DNA from: Gammaproteobacteria bacterium
GTDB taxonomy: Bacteria; Pseudomonadota; Gammaproteobacteria; Arenicellales; JAOTYS01
Reading direction: 5' to 3'
DNA: 28,631 nucleotides
Assembly: GCA_029861795.1 (NCBI GenBank)
Contig: JAOTYS010000010.1
Coordinates: 1-28,631 of the forward strand
Part shown: positions 8,175 through 17,636 of the stretch, in pieces
How positions within the stretch are numbered: the stretch's first letter is position 1
Layout: each line of letters begins with the position of its first letter
Translations under genes and position numbers: made by a program
The notes under the pieces: generated by a model
What the model was told of the DNA's origin: nothing
Database searches by the model: none
The model's input: only the letters and a program-made list of their open reading frames with translations

Positions 8175-8708
8175 ATGGTCAGGAAAAGCTTCTTGCGTTA
8201 CCTGCCTGAGCAGCAAGTTTCCAACCATACCCTTCGGCAGGTGTTCGGTGATCGTTTGCACGACCCAAACCTTTGGCACCTGAACAGACAGTCGGTGTCG
8301 GGTGGAATCGCCATAGGTCTGTTTTGTGCATATCTGCCCATGCCGATGGAGATGGTGCCTGCGGCACTCGGCGCAATCGTGTTTCGCGCAAACCTTCCTA
8401 TTGCCGTGTCTCTTGTGTGGATTTCAAATCCACTAACGTGGGTGCCCTTGTACGGACCCGCATACATCCTTGGCGCGAAACTGTTAGGCAAAACGCCCGC
8501 TCTGCTCGATGAAATGACGGTTCACTGGCTGGTGCAACACTTGGCGTCGCTGTGGCTAGGTTGTCTAATCATAGGGACAGCGGTGTCGGTCGCAGCCTAT
8601 TTGATGATACGGACACTATGGCGTATAAGAGTGGCGAGTCTGTGGCACAGCCGACGCAGCCAAACTCGAACCAAACTCGCTACAAAGGTACCAAACGATC
8701 CGGCCTGA
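8175..8708 (+). CDS. DUF2062 domain-containing membrane protein
   Basis: Protein of 177 residues of the DUF2062 family, whose function is not established. The family hallmark is seen at about residues 37-105: a Gly-rich hydrophobic stretch (VSGGIAIGLFCAYLPMPMEM), then a second helix with ISNPLTWVPLYGPAYILG, then a third helix near residues 125-150. The C-terminus is basic and hydrophilic. The ATG at 8175 has no purine-rich ribosome-binding site upstream. Its stop codon directly abuts the lolD stop on the other strand, with no bases between. DUF2062 genes next to comEC and lolCDE are a recurring gammaproteobacterial arrangement (for instance Pseudomonas, from memory), which hints at an envelope role, but no function is claimed. 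Confidence 0.9.
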   Translation: MVRKSFLRYLPEQQVSNHTLRQVFGDRLHDPNLWHLNRQSVSGGIAIGLFCAYLPMPMEMVPAALGAIVFRANLPIAVSLVWISNPLTWVPLYGPAYILGAKLLGKTPALLDEMTVHWLVQHLASLWLGCLIIGTAVSVAAYLMIRTLWRIRVASLWHSRRSQTRTKLATKVPNDPA

Positions 8709-9407
8709 TCATTGCCTACTGGCTCCAGCCGACGGCATCACCACACCATCCTCCAGATACAGTACGCGCTGCATGCGCTGCGCCAACGACTGATCATGGG
8801 TAACCACTACCAAGCTGGTAGCTAATTGCTGATTGAGCTCTAACATCAAATCGTGAACTTTGGCAGCGGTCTTGCGATCAAGGTTGCCAGTCGGCTCATC
8901 CGCTAGTACGCATGCTGGCTTGGTAACCAAGGCACGCGCCACCGCAGCACGTTGACGTTCTCCACCGGAAAGCTCCCCGGGTTTGTGCTTCAGCCGATGA
9001 CCAAGTCCGACCTGTTCGAGTATTTCGGTCGCGCTGGCGAACGCTTTATCCGCCGGGCTGCGACGCACTAGCAAAGGCATCGCCACGTTCTCCAACGCAG
9101 TGAACTCGGGTAGCAAGTGGTGGAATTGGTAAACAAAGCCAAGCGCCCGGTTACGCAGCAACCCGCGGGCACGATCCCCCATCTGACCCAGATCTTGGCC
9201 GGCCAACTGAACGCTGCCTGAGGTAGGCGAATCCAGCCCTCCAAGCAAGTGCAACAAGGTGCTCTTACCAGATCCAGAAACACCTACGATGGAGACCTGT
9301 TCGCCCTGCTCAATTTCCAAATCCACGCCTTTCAGTACTGGCACTTCCACAGTTCCCTGCAAAAAGGTTTTGGTCATCGCGTGACAACTGATCACATTCG
9401 TACCCAT
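8709..9407 (-). CDS. lolD: Lipoprotein-releasing ABC transporter ATP-binding protein LolD
   Basis: ATPase of the Lol system, which extracts outer-membrane lipoproteins from the inner membrane for transfer to LolA. The start is ATG 9407, giving 232 residues (E. coli LolD is 233); it shares one base with the permease stop (TGATG). Walker A is GVSGSGKST (42-50), the signature is LSGGERQR, and Walker B is [12 protein letters not shown], which is typical of the LolD/MacB subfamily. The frame remains open upstream to 9524, but that part lies inside the permease gene and is not expected to be used. It converges tail to tail with the DUF2062 gene with no intergenic base. Confidence 0.95.
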   Translation of the reverse strand: MGTNVISCHAMTKTFLQGTVEVPVLKGVDLEIEQGEQVSIVGVSGSGKSTLLHLLGGLDSPTSGSVQLAGQDLGQMGDRARGLLRNRALGFVYQFHHLLPEFTALENVAMPLLVRRSPADKAFASATEILEQVGLGHRLKHKPGELSGGERQRAAVARALVTKPACVLADEPTGNLDRKTAAKVHDLMLELNQQLATSLVVVTHDQSLAQRMQRVLYLEDGVVMPSAGASRQ

Positions 9408-10654
9408 CACTCGTATCTCAGGGCTTCCGCCGGCTGGGTACGTGAGCCGCGCCATGCGGGGTATAGCGTAGCCACCAGGCTGATGAGGAATGACGCGGTA
9501 CAGATCTTTATCACATCTGCCCAACGCATATCGGCGGGGAACTCGCTTAACACATAAACATCAGCGGGAAAGAACTCGATGCTAAAGAGCCTCTCAACAA
9601 AAGGCACCAGCGTTTCAATGTTGAGCGCGGTGATCACGCCCAAAATTCCGCCAAGCAGCGTGCCGACAAAACCAATTATCGTCCCCTGCACCACAAACAC
9701 ACCCATGACGCTTGCGGGGCTTACCCCCAAAGTGCGCAGAATTGCGATGTCCGCGCGCTTGTCAGTTACCACCATGACTAAGGTGGACACGATATTGAAC
9801 GCGGCCACCGCCACGATGAGCAGCAGGATGATAAACATCACTCGTTTTTCAACCTTCAATGCCTTAAAGAAATTGGTGTGCTCGCGGGTCCAGTCGCTGA
9901 TTGCGTAGTCACCATTCAATTGACCTTGAAGTTCTTCATTGACTTGCCGAGCAAAATAGATGTCGTCAAGCTTTAGTCTGATACCACTGACCTGCTCACC
10001 GCTACGATAAAGCTTACCGGCGTCACTTATGTGAATAAGTGCCAAACCACTGTCGTATTCGTACATGTCCAACTCGAAGATACCCACCACAGTGAAGCGC
10101 TTGAGACGTGGTAGCAGCCCAACGGGGGTCACCTGACCGGCGGGGGCCACCAGCATGAGCTTGTCACCTACATCAACGCGTAATTGCCATGCCAGCGCGC
10201 TTCCGAGCACCACGCCGTAGTCACCGGCCACAAGATTAGTTAGCGTGCCATGCTTCATACTAGATTCGAGATCGGATACGGTCGTCTCTTGCATCGGGTC
10301 GATTCCACGAATCAATGCACCGGTGACCCTAGAGCCCCGGCTCAACATCCCCTGCCCCAAGATGTAAGGTGCCTTACCTACCACACTGGGATGCTGCGTC
10401 GCCTGATCGCTAACTTCTCGCCAATCGGATAGCCATCCGTTAAAACCACTTATGGTGACGTGGGAAGCGACAGATAGAATTCGATCTCGCAGTTCACGTT
10501 CAAAACCGTTCATCACCGACAGCACAGTGATAAGCGCCCACACTCCCACGGTTATTCCCATCATCGACGACAACGAGATAAAGGAGATGAAATGATTGCG
10601 GCGTTTGGCGCGGGTGTAGCGCAGCCCGATAAACAGCTCAAATGGGCGGATCAT
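9407..10654 (-). CDS. Lipoprotein-releasing system permease, LolC/LolE family (possibly LolF type)
   Basis: Inner-membrane permease of 415 residues that works with LolD to release lipoproteins toward LolA. It has one N-terminal membrane helix (about residues 23-48, after [20 protein letters not shown]), a large periplasmic domain (about 50-265), and three C-terminal helices including [20 protein letters not shown] and the conserved [19 protein letters not shown] coupling region. Only one such permease precedes lolD, and no lolE follows, unlike the E. coli lolC-lolD-lolE operon. The pair may therefore be a LolDF-type homodimeric system, or a second permease may be encoded elsewhere. The gene starts 16 bp after the lysS stop. 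Confidence 0.92.
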   Translation of the reverse strand: MIRPFELFIGLRYTRAKRRNHFISFISLSSMMGITVGVWALITVLSVMNGFERELRDRILSVASHVTISGFNGWLSDWREVSDQATQHPSVVGKAPYILGQGMLSRGSRVTGALIRGIDPMQETTVSDLESSMKHGTLTNLVAGDYGVVLGSALAWQLRVDVGDKLMLVAPAGQVTPVGLLPRLKRFTVVGIFELDMYEYDSGLALIHISDAGKLYRSGEQVSGIRLKLDDIYFARQVNEELQGQLNGDYAISDWTREHTNFFKALKVEKRVMFIILLLIVAVAAFNIVSTLVMVVTDKRADIAILRTLGVSPASVMGVFVVQGTIIGFVGTLLGGILGVITALNIETLVPFVERLFSIEFFPADVYVLSEFPADMRWADVIKICTASFLISLVATLYPAWRGSRTQPAEALRYE

Positions 10655-10670
10655 CGAACGGGAGTGGGCG

Positions 10671-12149
10671 TCAGCTTCGCGGGCGCATTTGAGGAAACAG
10701 GATGACGTCGCGGATGGACGGACTATCGGTAAACAACATCACCAGTCGATCGATCCCAACGCCCTCTCCCGCCGTCGGTGGCAGTCCATGCTCCAATGCG
10801 CAGATATAATCCGCATCGTAACGCATCGCCTCCTGGTCACCTGCCTCCAGCGCGCTGACTTGATTGCGAAATCGCTCCGCTTGGTCTTCTGGATCGTTCA
10901 ACTCGGAGAATCCGTTGGCGATCTCGCTCCCCGCGATAAACAACTCGAACCGGTCTGACACCGTAGCGTCGTTGTCATTGCGGCGTGACAGCGGTGACAC
11001 TTCCACCGGGTACTCAGTGATATATGTGGGCTCCCTGAGGCTATCCTCCACCGTTTTTTCAAAAATCTCTAGCTGAATCTTGCCGATACCGTACTCCGGC
11101 TGCAGCGCAACTGCACGCTCTTCCGAGAAGCGCCGAAGATGATTAAGATCATCGATGTCTTGATCACTCAATTGCGGGTGTTGTCGCAAGATCGCTTGCT
11201 TCAAAGTCAATCTGGTAAATGCTCGGGACAAGTCGAAACTCTCCCCCTGGTACTCCACCACTGGTCCTCCCAGCACTTGGGTGGCCATCTCCCGCAGCAT
11301 CTGCTCAGTCAAGTCCATCAGATCGAGGTAGTCCGCGTAAGCTTGGTAGAACTCGAGCATGGTGAACTCTGGATTATGTTGCGTGCTGATACCTTCGTTG
11401 CGGAAGTTTCGATTGATTTCAAATACACGCTCCAGACCACCCACCACTAAGCGCTTGAGATTGAGCTCTGGGGCCACTCGCAGGTATAGATCCATATCCA
11501 AAGCATTGTGATGTGTCTGGAATGGGCGGGCCAGGGCACCCCCAGGTATGGACTGCATCATTGGAGTTTCGACTTCCAGGAAATCACGCTGTTCCATGAA
11601 GCGCCGAATAAAATTCACGATCTTGGTTCTAAGCCTAAACGTGCGCCGAGTTGAGTCGTTAATGGCCAGGTCAAGATAGCGCTGTCGATAACGCATCTCT
11701 TGATCTGTCAGGCCATGAAATTTTTCCGGCAAGGGGCGTAGGGCTTTAGTCAGCACTCGGATCTCATCTACCCGCACGGTGAGCTCCCCCTTATTAGTCT
11801 TAAACACCGACCCATTGGCGCCGATGATGTCACCCACGTCCAGTTGCTTCATTAGCTGCCGGTAGTCCGCCACACCATCGCTTTGCAGGAATAATTGAAT
11901 CCGACCGCTCACGTCCTGGATATGGCCAAAGCTGACTTTACCCATCATCCGTTTGGACATCAGCCGACCGGCCACCTGGACACGAACGGCCTTTGTTTCA
12001 AGCTGCTCTGCGTCCAGCTCGCCATAGGCTTGGTGGAGCTCAGCCGTAAGCACATTACGCCTGAAGTCATTGGGAAAGGCGTTGCCCAGACTGCGCAACT
12101 GAGCAAGCTTGGCGCGACGCTGTGCGACTTCGTCGTCTATATTATTCAT
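10671..12149 (-). CDS. lysS: Lysyl-tRNA synthetase, class II
   Basis: Charges tRNA-Lys with lysine in the cytoplasm. The product is 492 residues, close to E. coli LysS. It has an N-terminal OB-fold anticodon-binding domain (about residues 60-150, with [20 protein letters not shown]) and a class II catalytic domain. Motif 2 is [20 protein letters not shown] and motif 3 is [14 protein letters not shown] near the C-terminus. It follows prfB by 54 bp, the same order as in E. coli. The gap between them is strikingly AT-rich and no Shine-Dalgarno precedes the ATG, so initiation may depend on an unstructured AU-rich leader. The Lol permease follows closely. Confidence 0.97.
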   Translation of the reverse strand: MNNIDDEVAQRRAKLAQLRSLGNAFPNDFRRNVLTAELHQAYGELDAEQLETKAVRVQVAGRLMSKRMMGKVSFGHIQDVSGRIQLFLQSDGVADYRQLMKQLDVGDIIGANGSVFKTNKGELTVRVDEIRVLTKALRPLPEKFHGLTDQEMRYRQRYLDLAINDSTRRTFRLRTKIVNFIRRFMEQRDFLEVETPMMQSIPGGALARPFQTHHNALDMDLYLRVAPELNLKRLVVGGLERVFEINRNFRNEGISTQHNPEFTMLEFYQAYADYLDLMDLTEQMLREMATQVLGGPVVEYQGESFDLSRAFTRLTLKQAILRQHPQLSDQDIDDLNHLRRFSEERAVALQPEYGIGKIQLEIFEKTVEDSLREPTYITEYPVEVSPLSRRNDNDATVSDRFELFIAGSEIANGFSELNDPEDQAERFRNQVSALEAGDQEAMRYDADYICALEHGLPPTAGEGVGIDRLVMLFTDSPSIRDVILFPQMRPRS

Positions 12150-12203
12150 TATTATTCAGACTATTATGTTGTATATTTAAACTAATTACTTATTTGGTTT
12201 TGT

Positions 12204-13299
12204 TTAAAGACCCGCCTTCAAACTTGCCTCAATAAACTGGTCCAGCTCGCCGTCTAGCACTGCTTGCGTATTGCCCACTTCTATACCAGTTCGCAGGTCC
12301 TTAATACGAGACTGATCCAATACATAAGAACGAATCTGACTACCCCATCCGATATCTGCCTTACTGTCTTCCAGGTCCTGCTGAGCCTCGCGACGCGTTT
12401 TCATCTCCGCCTCAAACAAACGTGCTTTGAGCATAGCCATGGCCTCAGCCTTATTGCGATGCTGTGACCTATCACTTTGGCACTGAACCACAATTCCAGT
12501 GGGATTGTGGGTGATACGAACCGCGGAATCCGTGCGATTAACGTGTTGCCCGCCCGCGCCACTGGCACGATAAGTGTCGATCCGGAGATCCCCCGGGTTG
12601 ATCTCGATTTCAACGCTATCGTCTACCTCCGGATAGGCAAATACCGATGCAAACGATGTGTGGCGTCGATTGCCCGAATCAAACGGTGATTTGCGAACCA
12701 GTCTATGGACCCCGGTCTCAGTGCGCAGATAACCGTACGCATAGTCTCCGAGGATCTTTATGGTGGCGCTTTTGATGCCGGCCACCTCACCTTCGGAGAC
12801 TTCGACAACCTCAGTCTTGAACCCGTGCATCTCACTCCAACGCAAGTACATCCGTAGCAGCATCTCCGCCCAATCTTGGGCCTCAGTACCACCAGACCCA
12901 GACTGGATATCGACAAACGCATTGCTGGCATCCATCTCACCGGAGAACATGCGTTGAAACTCAAGCTGCGCCAACTCCTGCTCCAATTGACTCAGATCGA
13001 CCTCAACCGCTTGCACCACTTCCTCGTCGCTCTCTTCCTTGGCCAATTGCAATATCTCCTGCGCCTCGGAGAGGCCGCTTTGCATGCGCTCAAGGACTCC
13101 CACCACTCCTTCTAGCCGAGCGCGCTCCTGGCCGAGTTCCTGCGCCTGCTTGGGATCATTCCAAACATCAGGTTGCTCCAGACGCAACCGAACTTCTTCT
13201 AATCTTTCGCGCTTGGTGTCGAAGTCAAAGATACCCCCTTAACGACTCCGATCGAGTTCCGAGATCGTTTACTTTCTCGATTAGTTGATTGAGTTCCAT
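12204..13299 (-). CDS. prfB: Peptide chain release factor 2, made by programmed +1 frameshift
   Basis: RF2 ends translation at UGA and UAA. The gene is in two frames. ATG 13299 starts a 24-codon leader ending ...LRGYL and stopping at UGA (13227-13225). A +1 shift on CUU then continues as [13 protein letters not shown] for 340 more residues to the stop at 12204, giving about 364 residues (E. coli RF2 is 365). The stop-codon recognition tripeptide SPF (RKSPFDSG) and the catalytic GGQ ([14 protein letters not shown]) are intact. A conventional gene caller would give only the downstream part, starting near 13187, or call the gene broken. It heads the prfB-lysS-lolC-lolD set. No clear ribosome-binding site precedes the ATG. 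Confidence 0.96.
13224..13239 (-). promoter_or_regulatory. RF2 programmed +1 frameshift site
   Basis: The 16-base sequence AGGGGGTATCTTTGAC is, from memory, identical to the E. coli prfB recoding site. It has an internal Shine-Dalgarno AGGGGG (13239-13234), a 3-nt spacer TAT, the slippery CTT, and in-frame TGA followed by C, the weakest context for termination. When RF2 is scarce the ribosome pauses at UGA and slips +1, so RF2 controls its own level. The site is read directly from the sequence; the mechanism is established for this family. Confidence 0.97.
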
Positions 13300-13428
13300 G
13301 TGAATTCGAATCTCGCAAACATTTAGGAGCTAGCTCACGGGGGCGGAGCATACCGGAAACAGTGCACCGATGGTATGCAGCCACGCCCGTTGGTCACAGA
13401 AACCGGCATCCCACTGGACGGGTCAAGA

Positions 13429-13456
13429 GTGACTTTTTGGCCACTACGCATACAAT
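13429..13456 (+). promoter_or_regulatory. Possible sigma70-type promoter for mtnA
   Basis: GTGACT (13429-13434) and TACAAT (13451-13456) are spaced by 16 bp and match the -35 and -10 consensus at 4 of 6 and 5 of 6 positions. A start of transcription near 13463 would leave a leader of about 20 nt before the mtnA ATG. Found by eye only. Confidence 0.4.
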
Positions 13457-13483
13457 GCACCTCATTACCATGGGTACCCTCAT

Positions 13484-14596
13484 ATGAATGTCGGCGGCAT
13501 CCATTATCGTACGATATGGCTGGATCGGAATGGCCGATCCGTATGGGTGATCGACCAAACCAAACTACCTCATGCATTTGAGACCGTACAACTGCGCGCA
13601 TTACAAGACGTAGTCGTCGCGATCCGTAACATGGTGGTGCGGGGTGCGCCCCTGATCGGTGCCACTGCATCCTACGGAATGGCGCTGGCGATGCGGGGAA
13701 ATTCCTCAGACTCAAGTATCACCACGGCGTACCAACAACTGTTAGAGACCCGGCCGACCGCGATTAACCTGAAGTGGGCGCTTGAGAAGATGCGTGGCGC
13801 CTTGATGGAGCGGCCAGCCAACGAACGAGTCGACGCCGCTTACGCACTAGCAGGCCAAACCTGCGACGAAGATGTCGCTCTATGTAAGACCATCGGAGAG
13901 TACGGACTACCGCTCCTGGAAGAGGCGTCAGAGGCTTTGGCAAGCAAACGACCTCTTAACGTGCTCACGCACTGTAACGCTGGATGGTTAGCCACTGTGG
14001 ACTGGGGCACAGCACTTGCACCCATCTACCTCGCTCATGACAACGAGATACCGATTCATGTGTGGGTGGATGAGACCCGACCTCGCAATCAAGGTGCGGC
14101 CCTCACCGCATGGGAGTTGGGCCAACATGGTGTTCCGCACACAGTTGTGGCCGACAATACCGGCGGGCATTTGATGCAACGCGGCTTGGTCGATTTGTGT
14201 ATCACTGGCACAGACCGTACCGCTGCCAATGGTGATGTTTGCAATAAAATCGGTACCTATCTCAAGGCACTGGCAGCGCGCGATAACAACGTACCGTTTT
14301 ACGTTGCCCTGCCCTCCCCTAGCATCGATTGGTCGATCCGAGATGCCGCCAATGACATCCCCATCGAGCAACGGGACGGCGCCGAAATCACCAACGTCAC
14401 CGGCGAGTCTGATGACGGTAAGCTTGTAAGCGTGCGGATCGCACCCAAATCCAGCGCCACAGCCAATTATGGGTTCGATATCACGCCCGCACGGCTGTTG
14501 ACTGGTTTGATTACCGAGCGCGGCGTATGCACGGCATCCGCAGACGGACTGGCCACCCTCTATCCCGAACACGCTACCTTGAGTGACCAATGTTAG
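13484..14596 (+). CDS. mtnA: S-methyl-5-thioribose-1-phosphate isomerase
   Basis: MtnA converts methylthioribose-1-phosphate to methylthioribulose-1-phosphate in the methionine salvage pathway that recycles methylthioadenosine. The 370-residue product carries the expected early motif MVVRGAPLIGATASYGMAL (about residues 50-68), the catalytic cysteine in THCNAGWLAT (Cys164) and the catalytic aspartate in GTDRTAANGDVCNKIGTY (Asp244). The length is slightly above the family norm of about 350. The ATG was chosen because homologous sequence begins at once (GGIHYRTIWL), although no clear ribosome-binding site is present. No other methionine salvage gene is in the window. The gene is transcribed away from prfB. 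Confidence 0.95.
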   Translation: MNVGGIHYRTIWLDRNGRSVWVIDQTKLPHAFETVQLRALQDVVVAIRNMVVRGAPLIGATASYGMALAMRGNSSDSSITTAYQQLLETRPTAINLKWALEKMRGALMERPANERVDAAYALAGQTCDEDVALCKTIGEYGLPLLEEASEALASKRPLNVLTHCNAGWLATVDWGTALAPIYLAHDNEIPIHVWVDETRPRNQGAALTAWELGQHGVPHTVVADNTGGHLMQRGLVDLCITGTDRTAANGDVCNKIGTYLKALAARDNNVPFYVALPSPSIDWSIRDAANDIPIEQRDGAEITNVTGESDDGKLVSVRIAPKSSATANYGFDITPARLLTGLITERGVCTASADGLATLYPEHATLSDQC

Positions 14597-14771
14597 CCCC
14601 GGAACATCCCACGGTGTACATCAAGGCTGGCACCAAACTGTGTCTGACTGCCCCAATGCACCAGAATGTGGTTTAATACTAGTTCTGAAACAGGTTAAGG
14701 ATAGAGCACGCAGTTAAGCAGAGATCGAATTTGTTAGTTCGAGTTGGTCAGTTGAACGAAGGAGGTTGATT

Positions 14772-15431
14772 ATGGCACTACATATTGGCGAAGAGGCTCC
14801 TGACTTTACGGCGGAGACCACTGAGGGAACGATCAATTTTCATGAATGGATCGGTGACGGATGGGCGGTACTGTTTTCGCACCCTAAAGATTTTACGCCG
14901 GTATGCACCACCGAGCTTGGTTATCTTGCGGGGAAGAAGTCTGAATTCGCTAAACGTAACTGCAAGGTAATTGGGCTTAGCGTCGATTCAGTTGAGGATC
15001 ACAAGAAATGGGCCAAGGATATCGAGGAATCCCAGGGCCACGCCCTCAACTATCCATTGATTGGCGACACCGACTTACGGGTTGCGAAGCTGTATGACAT
15101 GATTCATCCCAACGCAAGCGGAACGGCAAAGGGAAGAACGGCCGTAGACAATGCCACAGTGCGGTCCGTGTTCATCGTTGGCCCGGACAAGAAGATTAAG
15201 CTAATGATCACCTACCCAATGAGCACCGGGCGCGACTTTGATGAGGTATTGCGCGTACTGGATTCGTGCCAACTCACCGCCAAGCATAAGGTCGCGACAC
15301 CGGTGAACTGGAAACAGGGCGATGACGTCATCATCGTTCCAGCCGTATCTGACGACGAGGCTAAGGAAAAATATCCCGGTGGATGGAAATCACCTAAACC
15401 CTACATTCGGATCGTTGCGCAACCGAATTAA
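14772..15431 (+). CDS. Peroxiredoxin, 1-Cys Prx6 type
   Basis: Thiol peroxidase that reduces hydrogen peroxide and organic hydroperoxides. The peroxidatic Cys45 lies in FTPVCTTELG, the Prx6-class motif, with the partner Arg in a later segment (VRSVFIVGPDKKIKL). The length of 219 residues and the long C-terminal domain ending PGGWKSPKPYIRIV are typical of the 1-Cys/Prx6 (LsfA-like) group rather than 2-Cys AhpC. I chose ATG 14772 because GGAGG lies at 14761-14765, ideally spaced; a TTG at 14766 is less likely. A 175-bp gap precedes it, with a TTTAATACT stretch near 14672 but no convincing -35. A strong terminator follows. It is probably transcribed alone. Confidence 0.95.
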   Translation: MALHIGEEAPDFTAETTEGTINFHEWIGDGWAVLFSHPKDFTPVCTTELGYLAGKKSEFAKRNCKVIGLSVDSVEDHKKWAKDIEESQGHALNYPLIGDTDLRVAKLYDMIHPNASGTAKGRTAVDNATVRSVFIVGPDKKIKLMITYPMSTGRDFDEVLRVLDSCQLTAKHKVATPVNWKQGDDVIIVPAVSDDEAKEKYPGGWKSPKPYIRIVAQPN

Positions 15432-15452
15432 GTGTTTTCTTCTCATTCAGGC

Positions 15453-15481
15453 AAAGAGGCGCCACGGGCGCCTCTTTTTTT
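15453..15481 (+). terminator. Rho-independent terminator after peroxiredoxin gene
   Basis: A perfect 9-bp stem AGAGGCGCC / GGCGCCTCT with a 3-nt loop is followed by a run of seven T, about 20 bp after the peroxiredoxin stop. Flanking A and T bases extend the stem. On the minus strand the same hairpin lies about 17 bp beyond the sucD stop and is followed by only three T, so it may also help end the sucCD transcript. Confidence 0.93.
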
Positions 15482-15497
15482 GGATGCCAGGCCGCGC

Positions 15498-16376
15498 CTA
15501 AGCCAATACACTCTTCATCAGGCTGCCAATTTCCGCCGGATTCTTAGTGACCTTTACGTCGGCATCCTCTAACGCTGCAATCTTCTCGGCTGCGGTGCCT
15601 TTGCCGCCGGAGATAATCGCCCCCGCGTGTCCCATGCGTTTGCCCGGCGGGGCCGTGACTCCGGCGATGAATCCCACCACCGGTTTGGTCATGTGTTGCT
15701 TTATCCACTGCGCACACTCTTCTTCATCGCTACCGCCGATCTCCCCGCACATAACAACTCCTTCGGTCTGGGGATCATCGTTGAACATGCGCACCACATC
15801 CACATGTTTCAGGCCATTGACCGGGTCTCCACCGATGCCTACACAAGTGGATTGCCCCAATCCCAATGTTGTGAGCTGATGCACTACCTCGTAGGTTAAC
15901 GTACCCGAGCGCGACACCACGCCGATGGATCCTTTTTTGTGGATATATCCAGGCATGATCCCGATTTTGATTTCATCCGGAGTGATCACACCCGGGCAAT
16001 TAGGTCCAACCAACACTGTTTTCTTTTGGCGCATCTTAGAACGCGTCAAAATCATATCCTTGACCGGGACCCCTTCGGTGATACAAATCACGACATCCAT
16101 GTCTGCCTCCACCGACTCGTCGATAGCAGCCGCTGCAAACGGCGGCGGTACATAGACAACGGCGACATTGGCGCCAGTCTGACGTTTTGCCTCTACCACA
16201 GTATTGAAAACCGGAATGCCCTCCACCGACTGTCCGCCCTTGCCCGGCGTTACGCCAGCCACAAAGGTCTCTTTGCCAAGCGCATATTCAAGGCAGTTTC
16301 TTGTATGGAATGCACCCGTTTTGCCAGTAATGCCCTGGGTAACGACCCGTGTATATTTGTCGATCAGAATGGACAT
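15498..16376 (-). CDS. sucD: Succinyl-CoA synthetase subunit alpha
   Basis: Alpha subunit of the TCA-cycle ligase that interconverts succinyl-CoA and succinate with ATP or GTP formation. The 292-residue product has an N-terminal CoA-binding Rossmann domain ([18 protein letters not shown], residues 15-32), [12 protein letters not shown], and the phosphohistidine His250 in [17 protein letters not shown] 16376 lies 3 bp after the sucC stop, with AAGGA upstream. It is last in its transcript and converges on the peroxiredoxin gene. sucAB is not adjacent, unlike in many gammaproteobacteria. Confidence 0.97.
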   Translation of the reverse strand: MSILIDKYTRVVTQGITGKTGAFHTRNCLEYALGKETFVAGVTPGKGGQSVEGIPVFNTVVEAKRQTGANVAVVYVPPPFAAAAIDESVEADMDVVICITEGVPVKDMILTRSKMRQKKTVLVGPNCPGVITPDEIKIGIMPGYIHKKGSIGVVSRSGTLTYEVVHQLTTLGLGQSTCVGIGGDPVNGLKHVDVVRMFNDDPQTEGVVMCGEIGGSDEEECAQWIKQHMTKPVVGFIAGVTAPPGKRMGHAGAIISGGKGTAAEKIAALEDADVKVTKNPAEIGSLMKSVLA

Positions 16377-16379
16377 GAA

Positions 16380-17543
16380 TCAATTCCTTGTTGCGGCCAC
16401 CGCTTTTTCCGCGGCATCCGCCATGGTGGTGGCAGCAGTGATCGCCACACCGGAGTTGGCCAAGATGTCACGGCCAATCTCCACATTAGTACCCTCTAGT
16501 CGCACTATCAGCGGTACCGTGAGATTGATCTCCTTAGCTGCAGCAACCAAACCCTCGGCGATCACATCGCAACGCATGATACCGCCAAATATGTTTACCA
16601 AGATCGCTTTCACGCCCGGGTTATGCAACATGATCTTAAACCCTGCAGTGACTTGTTCAGTGGTCGCACCGCCACCCACATCCAAAAAGTTGGCGGGCTC
16701 ACTACCATAGAGCTTGATGATATCCATGGTCGCCATTGCTAGGCCTGCGCCGTTCACCAGACATCCGATATCGCCGTCTAGTGAGATATAGGATAAACCG
16801 TATTTTGACGCCTCTATCTCCGCCGGATCCTCTTCGTCAAGATCGCGTAGTTCGTTAAGTTCTGCATGGCGAAACAACGCGTTATCGTCAAAGTTGAGCT
16901 TGGCATCTAAGGCGATTACTTGATCATCGCCGGTAACTACCAATGGATTTATTTCTGCGAGAGAGGAATCGGTTTCCCAAAAGGCGTTATACAAACCGAT
17001 CAAGAATTCTCGTGCTTTCGCCATCGCTGCCTGGGGTACATCGAGTTTGCTCACCAACTGGTCGGCCTCCGCATCGCGCAGGCCGGCGACCGGATCGATC
17101 GTGAGCTTATGGATCTTTTCCGGTGTTCGCGCAGCCACCTCTTCGATCTCGGTCCCCCCTTCTGAACTCGCCATCATCACCACACGCTGGGAGGCGCGGT
17201 CCACCACCACACCGACATAGAGTTCCGTCTTAATATCTATGCCTTCCTCTATGAGCAAACGCTTGACTTGTTTTCCCTCTGGCGTGGTTTGGTGGGTAAC
17301 TAACGTCATTCCCAGAATCTCGGATGCTCGCTGTCCGACCTCATCAAGCGAGCGCGCGAGCTTCACCCCACCTCCCTTGCCACGACCACCGGCGTGAATC
17401 TGCGCCTTGACCAACCACAACTCACCACCTAGTTGTTGTGCGGCTGCTACGGCCTCATCTACAGAAAAACACGCTAGCCCTCGAGGCGTCGCCACGCCGT
17501 ATTGTCTTAAGATTTCTTTACCTTGATATTCATGTATTTTCAT
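16380..17543 (-). CDS. sucC: Succinyl-CoA synthetase subunit beta
   Basis: Beta subunit of succinyl-CoA synthetase, holding the ATP-grasp nucleotide-binding domain. The product is 387 residues (E. coli 388). It starts [18 protein letters not shown], and shows [20 protein letters not shown] (about residues 43-62), [12 protein letters not shown], and the C-terminal CoA-ligase block with [15 protein letters not shown] and [11 protein letters not shown]. It is tightly linked to sucD. A TATAAT box about 35 bp upstream suggests that sucCD can be transcribed separately from the malic enzyme gene, whose stop lies 93 bp upstream. Confidence 0.97.
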   Translation of the reverse strand: MKIHEYQGKEILRQYGVATPRGLACFSVDEAVAAAQQLGGELWLVKAQIHAGGRGKGGGVKLARSLDEVGQRASEILGMTLVTHQTTPEGKQVKRLLIEEGIDIKTELYVGVVVDRASQRVVMMASSEGGTEIEEVAARTPEKIHKLTIDPVAGLRDAEADQLVSKLDVPQAAMAKAREFLIGLYNAFWETDSSLAEINPLVVTGDDQVIALDAKLNFDDNALFRHAELNELRDLDEEDPAEIEASKYGLSYISLDGDIGCLVNGAGLAMATMDIIKLYGSEPANFLDVGGGATTEQVTAGFKIMLHNPGVKAILVNIFGGIMRCDVIAEGLVAAAKEINLTVPLIVRLEGTNVEIGRDILANSGVAITAATTMADAAEKAVAATRN

Positions 17544-17577
17544 AACTTTGTAAGCCGCACGGGTGACAAAAGACGCG

Positions 17578-17583
17578 ATTATA
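17578..17583 (-). promoter_or_regulatory. Possible -10 box for sucCD
   Basis: A perfect TATAAT on the minus strand in the 93-bp gap between the malic enzyme gene and sucC, giving a leader of roughly 27 nt. The -35 region at 17-bp spacing (CCAGAA) is poor, so the promoter is tentative. Confidence 0.4.
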
Positions 17584-17636
17584 CCCTTTCTGTGAAGTCG
17601 TTCTGGAAAAGCAAGCCGACAAGGCGTCTACACAAA

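Noticed and set aside
12204..13187. prfB as a truncated or frameshifted pseudogene
   Set aside because: The frame change falls exactly on the conserved RF2 recoding site, so it is a functional frameshift.
13335..13715. Minus-strand open frame upstream of prfB, ending in a peptide with HCMRSGQKV and CIPSVHC
   Set aside because: Most of it is antisense to the start of mtnA, it has no ribosome-binding site, and a plausible mtnA promoter lies in the same place. The last 40 codons look protein-like but I know no matching family.
13988..14590. 200-codon minus-strand open frame opposite mtnA
   Set aside because: It is antisense to mtnA, whose catalytic Cys and Asp motifs are clear.
14672..14680. 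Promoter before the peroxiredoxin gene (TTTAATACT)
   Set aside because: No -35-like sequence is found at any acceptable spacing.
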